DNA from: Akkermansiaceae bacterium UBA2367
GTDB lineage: Bacteria; Verrucomicrobiota; Verrucomicrobiia; Verrucomicrobiales; DEV007
Assembly (NCBI GenBank): GCA_002344525.1
Contig: DDTJ01000029.1
Span: 7,801-71,800, forward strand
DNA length: 64,000 bases
Reading direction: 5' to 3'
Both the position numbers and the translations under genes were made by a program. Of the stretch, positions 60,802 to 64,000 are shown piece by piece (position 1 is the first letter of the stretch; every line of letters starts with the position of its first letter). The notes under the pieces are model-generated. The model searched no databases, was not told the origin of the DNA, and was given only the letters and a program-made list of their open reading frames with translations.

Positions 60802-62379
60802 ATGAGGGGACGATGCCATAGCAAATGGATGGCGGGTGCTGTCGCGCCCCTCCTCCTCGCATCCTGCTCGCTGAAGGTGAAGGTACAGGAGGACTGGCGG
60901 CCTTCCTACCGCCAAGCCATCCCTCTCGGCGAGGCTGCTCGCGCTTGGGCCGAGCTGAAGGCGGGCCGCATGCCGACGGAGGCCGATCTGGAACTCTACA
61001 ACACCGTCGTCCGCGATTCCGTCGTCCAAATCGCGCGGGGCCGGACCGGGGACGACGTGATCGGCCCAGTCCTCAAGACCGACGCCGGCGAGGTGGAGTT
61101 GCGGGTGGACTCCGCCGCCATCCCGGACTTCACTTTCGAAGAGAAGATCGTGCCCGCCGATTTCGTGAAAGTGCGGCAGGGCCTGCGCGCCCAATCCGTC
61201 GTCTCCGGGGTCGGTGCCCCCCTCATCGTGCGTCGACCGCGCAGCGAGGCCGATCCCATGATCCCCGAGTCCGGGCTCTGGGTGCCGGTGACCGCCCTGC
61301 TCCACCTCGACCAGCCCGGCAACCCCGTGCTCGAACTGGTCGACCCGACCCGGCGGCGGAGCGTCACCTATGGCGGCAGGAGCTTCCCGCTTTCGGCGAA
61401 CTACACCGCCGCTTTCGCCCGTGACTTCCAAGGCCGCCAGCTCCAGTTCGAGAACCTCACGGGCCTGTTCCGCTTCGAGCAGTTCGCCGACCGCATGGGG
61501 ATCTCCCGGGCCACCCCCCTCGACCCGGCGAAGGAGGTCTGCGTTTTCATCCACGGCATCAACTCCAGCCCCTCGACCTGGGACGAGGTGCTCAACCGGC
61601 TCTATGGCGACGAGGCCATCCGAGACCGCTACGAGTTCTGGCTCTTCGGCTACCCCACAGGTGCGCCCATTCCCTACATGGCCGCCGAGTTCCGCGCGGC
61701 CGTCCATCGGATGCTCGAATTCCGCCATTCCCAAGGGGCCGGGCCGCAGCGGGTCACCGTCGTCGGCCACAGCATGGGCGGCCTCCTCGCCAAGAGCCTG
61801 ACCTTCTCCGGCGGGGACGCGGACTGGAACCGCCTATTCAAAGTGCCCCTCGACCAGCTCGACATCCGGGAGAACGAGCGCGAGGAACTGCGGCGCATGA
61901 TCTACTTCGAGCCCATCCCCGAAGTCCGCCGCGTCGTCTTCTGCGCCGTGCCCCATCGCGGCAGTCGACTCGTCGAGCAGCCCGCAGCGAAGCTCCTCGG
62001 CGACGTCGTCCAAGTGCCCGCGCAGCTTCTCGTGCTCTCCGCCCAGATCATCGCGCAAAGCGCCAACGCCCTCACCCCCGAGGGGTTCGAGTTCGCCCGC
62101 GACCGCCTCACCTCCATCGACCAGCTCCGCGCCGAGACCTGGGTCACCTCCGAGTTCCTCAACAAGCCCCTCAACCCCGCCGTCTCCTACCATTCCCTGA
62201 TCGGGAATTTCAGCGTCGCCGACCGGCCTGCCGAGAAAAGCAACGACGGCGTCGTGCCCTATTCGAGCTCCCACCTCGACGGCGTCGCCTCCGAACACAT
62301 CGTGCGCCCCGCCGGCCACAGCGTCCACCGCACCGGCGCGGGCATCGAGGAGATCCGCCGCATCCTCAAGCTGCCCTGA
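60802..62379 (+). CDS. Lipoprotein with lipase-like alpha/beta hydrolase domain
   Basis: 525 residues from ATG 60802, preferred because a lipobox follows (VAPLLLASCSLKVKVQ, Cys lipidated). Residues 30-235 are an unassigned N-terminal part. The hydrolase domain begins EVCVFIHGINSSPSTWDEV, with the nucleophile in VTVVGHSMGGLLAKSL and a likely His in RPAGHSVHRTGAG. PHRGSRLVEQ is a PGAP1/lipase-like segment. It probably sits in the outer membrane or the inner-membrane outer face and acts on lipids or esters. It is divergent from the motor module, sharing a 194-bp promoter region. Confidence 0.82.
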   Translation: MRGRCHSKWMAGAVAPLLLASCSLKVKVQEDWRPSYRQAIPLGEAARAWAELKAGRMPTEADLELYNTVVRDSVVQIARGRTGDDVIGPVLKTDAGEVELRVDSAAIPDFTFEEKIVPADFVKVRQGLRAQSVVSGVGAPLIVRRPRSEADPMIPESGLWVPVTALLHLDQPGNPVLELVDPTRRRSVTYGGRSFPLSANYTAAFARDFQGRQLQFENLTGLFRFEQFADRMGISRATPLDPAKEVCVFIHGINSSPSTWDEVLNRLYGDEAIRDRYEFWLFGYPTGAPIPYMAAEFRAAVHRMLEFRHSQGAGPQRVTVVGHSMGGLLAKSLTFSGGDADWNRLFKVPLDQLDIRENEREELRRMIYFEPIPEVRRVVFCAVPHRGSRLVEQPAAKLLGDVVQVPAQLLVLSAQIIAQSANALTPEGFEFARDRLTSIDQLRAETWVTSEFLNKPLNPAVSYHSLIGNFSVADRPAEKSNDGVVPYSSSHLDGVASEHIVRPAGHSVHRTGAGIEEIRRILKLP

Positions 62380-62443
62380 CGGTGTCTCCCGGGTGAGAAT
62401 TGTCCTTGCCCATCCGCCCCGTCCGCCGCTACCATCGCGCGGC

Positions 62444-63946
62444 ATGGCAGACCCTCTCGAAAACGACCCCGGCGGCGAAGCCGACTCCCTCCTCGAAGGC
62501 GGCTATGGCTGGCGCCAGCGCGGCGGCCTCGTCGCCGGACTCGTCCTCCTCGTCGCGACCTTCCTCGCGCCGCCCTTCTGGGGGCTGTCGCCCGAGGCCT
62601 CCCGGGTCGCCCTCCTCGCCCTGACCATGGCCGTGCTCTGGGTTACCGAGGCCCTGCCCATCCCCGCGACCGCGCTCCTCCCTCTCGTGATGCTGCCCGC
62701 GCTGGGCATCACCGGGGGGAAGAATCCCATGAAGGAGGCCGCCGCGCCCTACGCCGACCCCATCATCTTCCTCTTCATGGGCGGCTTCATGCTCTCCCTC
62801 GCGATGGAGCGCTGGAACCTGCATCGCCGCATCGCCCTCGCCATCATCGGGACGGTGGGGACTCGCCCCCGCTCGCTCGTCCTCGGTTTCCTAGTGGCGT
62901 CGGCCTTCCTCAGCGTCTGGGCGAGCAACTCGGCCACGGCGATGATGCTGATGCCCATCGGTCTCTCGGTCTTCGCCACGATCCGCGAGGCGCAGGGCAT
63001 GGGCCGAGCCGTCGGCTTCGGTGCCGCCATCGTCCTCGCCATCGCCTACGGGGCGAACGTCGGCGGCATGGGCTCGCTCATCGGCACCCCGCCGAACGCG
63101 ATCCTGAAAGGCTACGCTCAGGAAATCCACGGGATCGAGGTCGGCTTCGCGCAGTGGCTCTGGTTCGGCCTGCCCCTCGTCGCGGTGTCGATCCCGCTCG
63201 TGCATTTCATCCTCACGCGGATCAGCTTCCGGGTGGACAACACCGATATGCCGGGCGTCCGCGAGGCCCTGCGGGAGGAGCGGCGCGGGCTCGGCCGCAT
63301 GAGCTGGGCCGAGTGCGCGGTGGCGGGCGCTTTCCTCCTCGCGGTCACGCTCTGGGTGAGCCGGGAGCTTTGGAAGTCGCATTTCCCCTCCGTCACCGAC
63401 GAGGTCGTCGCGATGGGAGCGGCCCTGCTCCTCTTCGCCATCCCGGTCGATTTGAAAAAGGGCGTCTTCGTCCTCGACTGGACCTGCCTGCGCAGGATGC
63501 CCTGGGATGTCCTCTTTCTCTTCGGCGGGGGGCTCAGCCTCGCCGCCGCCATCGACAAGACGAAGCTCGCCGCCGCCATGGCCGGCGCGCTGGAGGGCAT
63601 GGCGGGCTGGCCGCCCATTCTCATCGTCCTCCTCGTCGGCGCGGTCATGGTCGTGGCCACGGCCATGACGAGCAACACGGCCACGACGGCGGCGCTCCTG
63701 CCGGTGATCGGTTCCCTCGCCGTGGCCGTCGACCTGCCCGTGCTCCTCCTCTGCGTGCCGGTGACCCTCGCGGCGAGCGCCGACTTCGCCCTGCCCGTGG
63801 GCACCCCGCCGAACGCCATCGCCTTCGGCACCGGGCTGGTCTCCCTGCCGAGGATGGTGAAGGCGGGGATCTGGGTGGACTTGCTCTTCGTCTTCCTGAT
63901 CCCGCTGATGATGTGGACGCTGGGACGGTGGGTGTTCGGGCTGTGA
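62444..63946 (+). CDS. DASS/SLC13-family sodium-coupled anion symporter
   Basis: 500 residues from ATG 62444, with about 11-12 membrane segments. The DASS hallmarks are present in both halves: WASNSATAMMLMPIG and TAMTSNTATTAALLPV (the SNT substrate- and sodium-site motifs), plus SLIGTPPNAILKG and LPVGTPPNAIAFG (PPNA loops). It carries di- or tricarboxylates, sulfate or similar anions into the cell. The charged N-terminus is cytoplasmic. It lies 64 bp after the lipase-like gene. The last 54 bp of the window hold only a short TTGCCG...CGGCAA palindrome. Confidence 0.95.
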   Translation: MADPLENDPGGEADSLLEGGYGWRQRGGLVAGLVLLVATFLAPPFWGLSPEASRVALLALTMAVLWVTEALPIPATALLPLVMLPALGITGGKNPMKEAAAPYADPIIFLFMGGFMLSLAMERWNLHRRIALAIIGTVGTRPRSLVLGFLVASAFLSVWASNSATAMMLMPIGLSVFATIREAQGMGRAVGFGAAIVLAIAYGANVGGMGSLIGTPPNAILKGYAQEIHGIEVGFAQWLWFGLPLVAVSIPLVHFILTRISFRVDNTDMPGVREALREERRGLGRMSWAECAVAGAFLLAVTLWVSRELWKSHFPSVTDEVVAMGAALLLFAIPVDLKKGVFVLDWTCLRRMPWDVLFLFGGGLSLAAAIDKTKLAAAMAGALEGMAGWPPILIVLLVGAVMVVATAMTSNTATTAALLPVIGSLAVAVDLPVLLLCVPVTLAASADFALPVGTPPNAIAFGTGLVSLPRMVKAGIWVDLLFVFLIPLMMWTLGRWVFGL

Positions 63947-64000
63947 CGCTCCGATTTTTTGCCGATGATTGCGGCAAGCCCAAGGAGGGCCGACATTCCT

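Noticed and set aside
63947..64000. A terminator after the DASS transporter gene
   Set aside because: The TTGCCG...CGGCAA palindrome is preceded, not followed, by the T-run on the plus strand, and the window ends shortly after.

Overview
The window is a GC-rich bacterial chromosome segment with about 50 protein genes, mostly in short co-directional runs, and no rRNA, tRNA, CRISPR array or intact IS element that I could see. The gene content points to the PVC group, most likely a Verrucomicrobiota member: two very large secreted proteins combining a sorbosone-dehydrogenase-like propeller, HEAT-like repeats and a C-terminal haem-binding domain, SUMF1-domain proteins, a sulfatase, a DUF1080 hydrolase, a Tat-exported Gfo/Idh/MocA protein, an SHD1-type domain and a zinc-ribbon MotA/TolQ protein. 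The phylum call is inferred from this family mix, not from a marker gene.

Layout: 1-5.0 kb holds the start of ilvC, a secreted C39-like peptidase, a cysteine desulfurase and a SUMF1 lipoprotein. 5.2-11.2 kb holds folC and, divergently, a tight four-gene fatty-acid/polyketide-like operon (double-hotdog dehydratase, two ketosynthases, an AcpS-LpxL-type fusion). 11.2-15.9 kb holds a PAS-AraC regulator, an epimerase-like protein, a sulfatase, a VOC protein and an SDR. 16.0-19.3 kb is an accessory patch with two PIN-type toxin-antitoxin pairs and some lower-GC small genes. 19.4-27.8 kb is a secreted or exported catabolic-looking run. 27.8-34.8 kb holds a glutamine amidotransferase-like protein, an M42-like peptidase and an ABC export system. 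34.8-45.7 kb mixes a VTT membrane protein, an aldolase, a ceramidase-like protein, recG, two further nucleic-acid enzymes, a GH57 enzyme, an RDD protein and a LolC/E-type permease. 45.7-50.6 kb holds an adenylate kinase, an S9 peptidase, an esterase and riboflavin synthase. 50.6-56.7 kb is an extracytoplasmic redox set: large haem protein, SGNH-like protein, azurin-like cupredoxin and FG-GAP protein. 56.7-60.6 kb is a three-gene energised-motor module. The window ends with a lipase-like lipoprotein and a DASS transporter.

The best candidates for an undescribed system are the motor module at 56.7-60.6 kb, where two ExbD-like proteins accompany one zinc-ribbon TolQ/MotA protein and only one of them keeps the membrane aspartate, and the fatty-acid-like operon at 6.6-11.2 kb, which has a dehydratase with a split active site and an AcpS fused to a lipid A-type acyltransferase. 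The intergenic DNA is also rich in structured repeats: a family with exact 10-bp periodicity and inverted arms (seven copies in three gaps), GTAGCC-type palindromes (one with a nested hairpin insertion), REP-like hairpins with compensatory changes, a MITE-like AT-rich element, and 7-, 8- and 14-bp period repeats.
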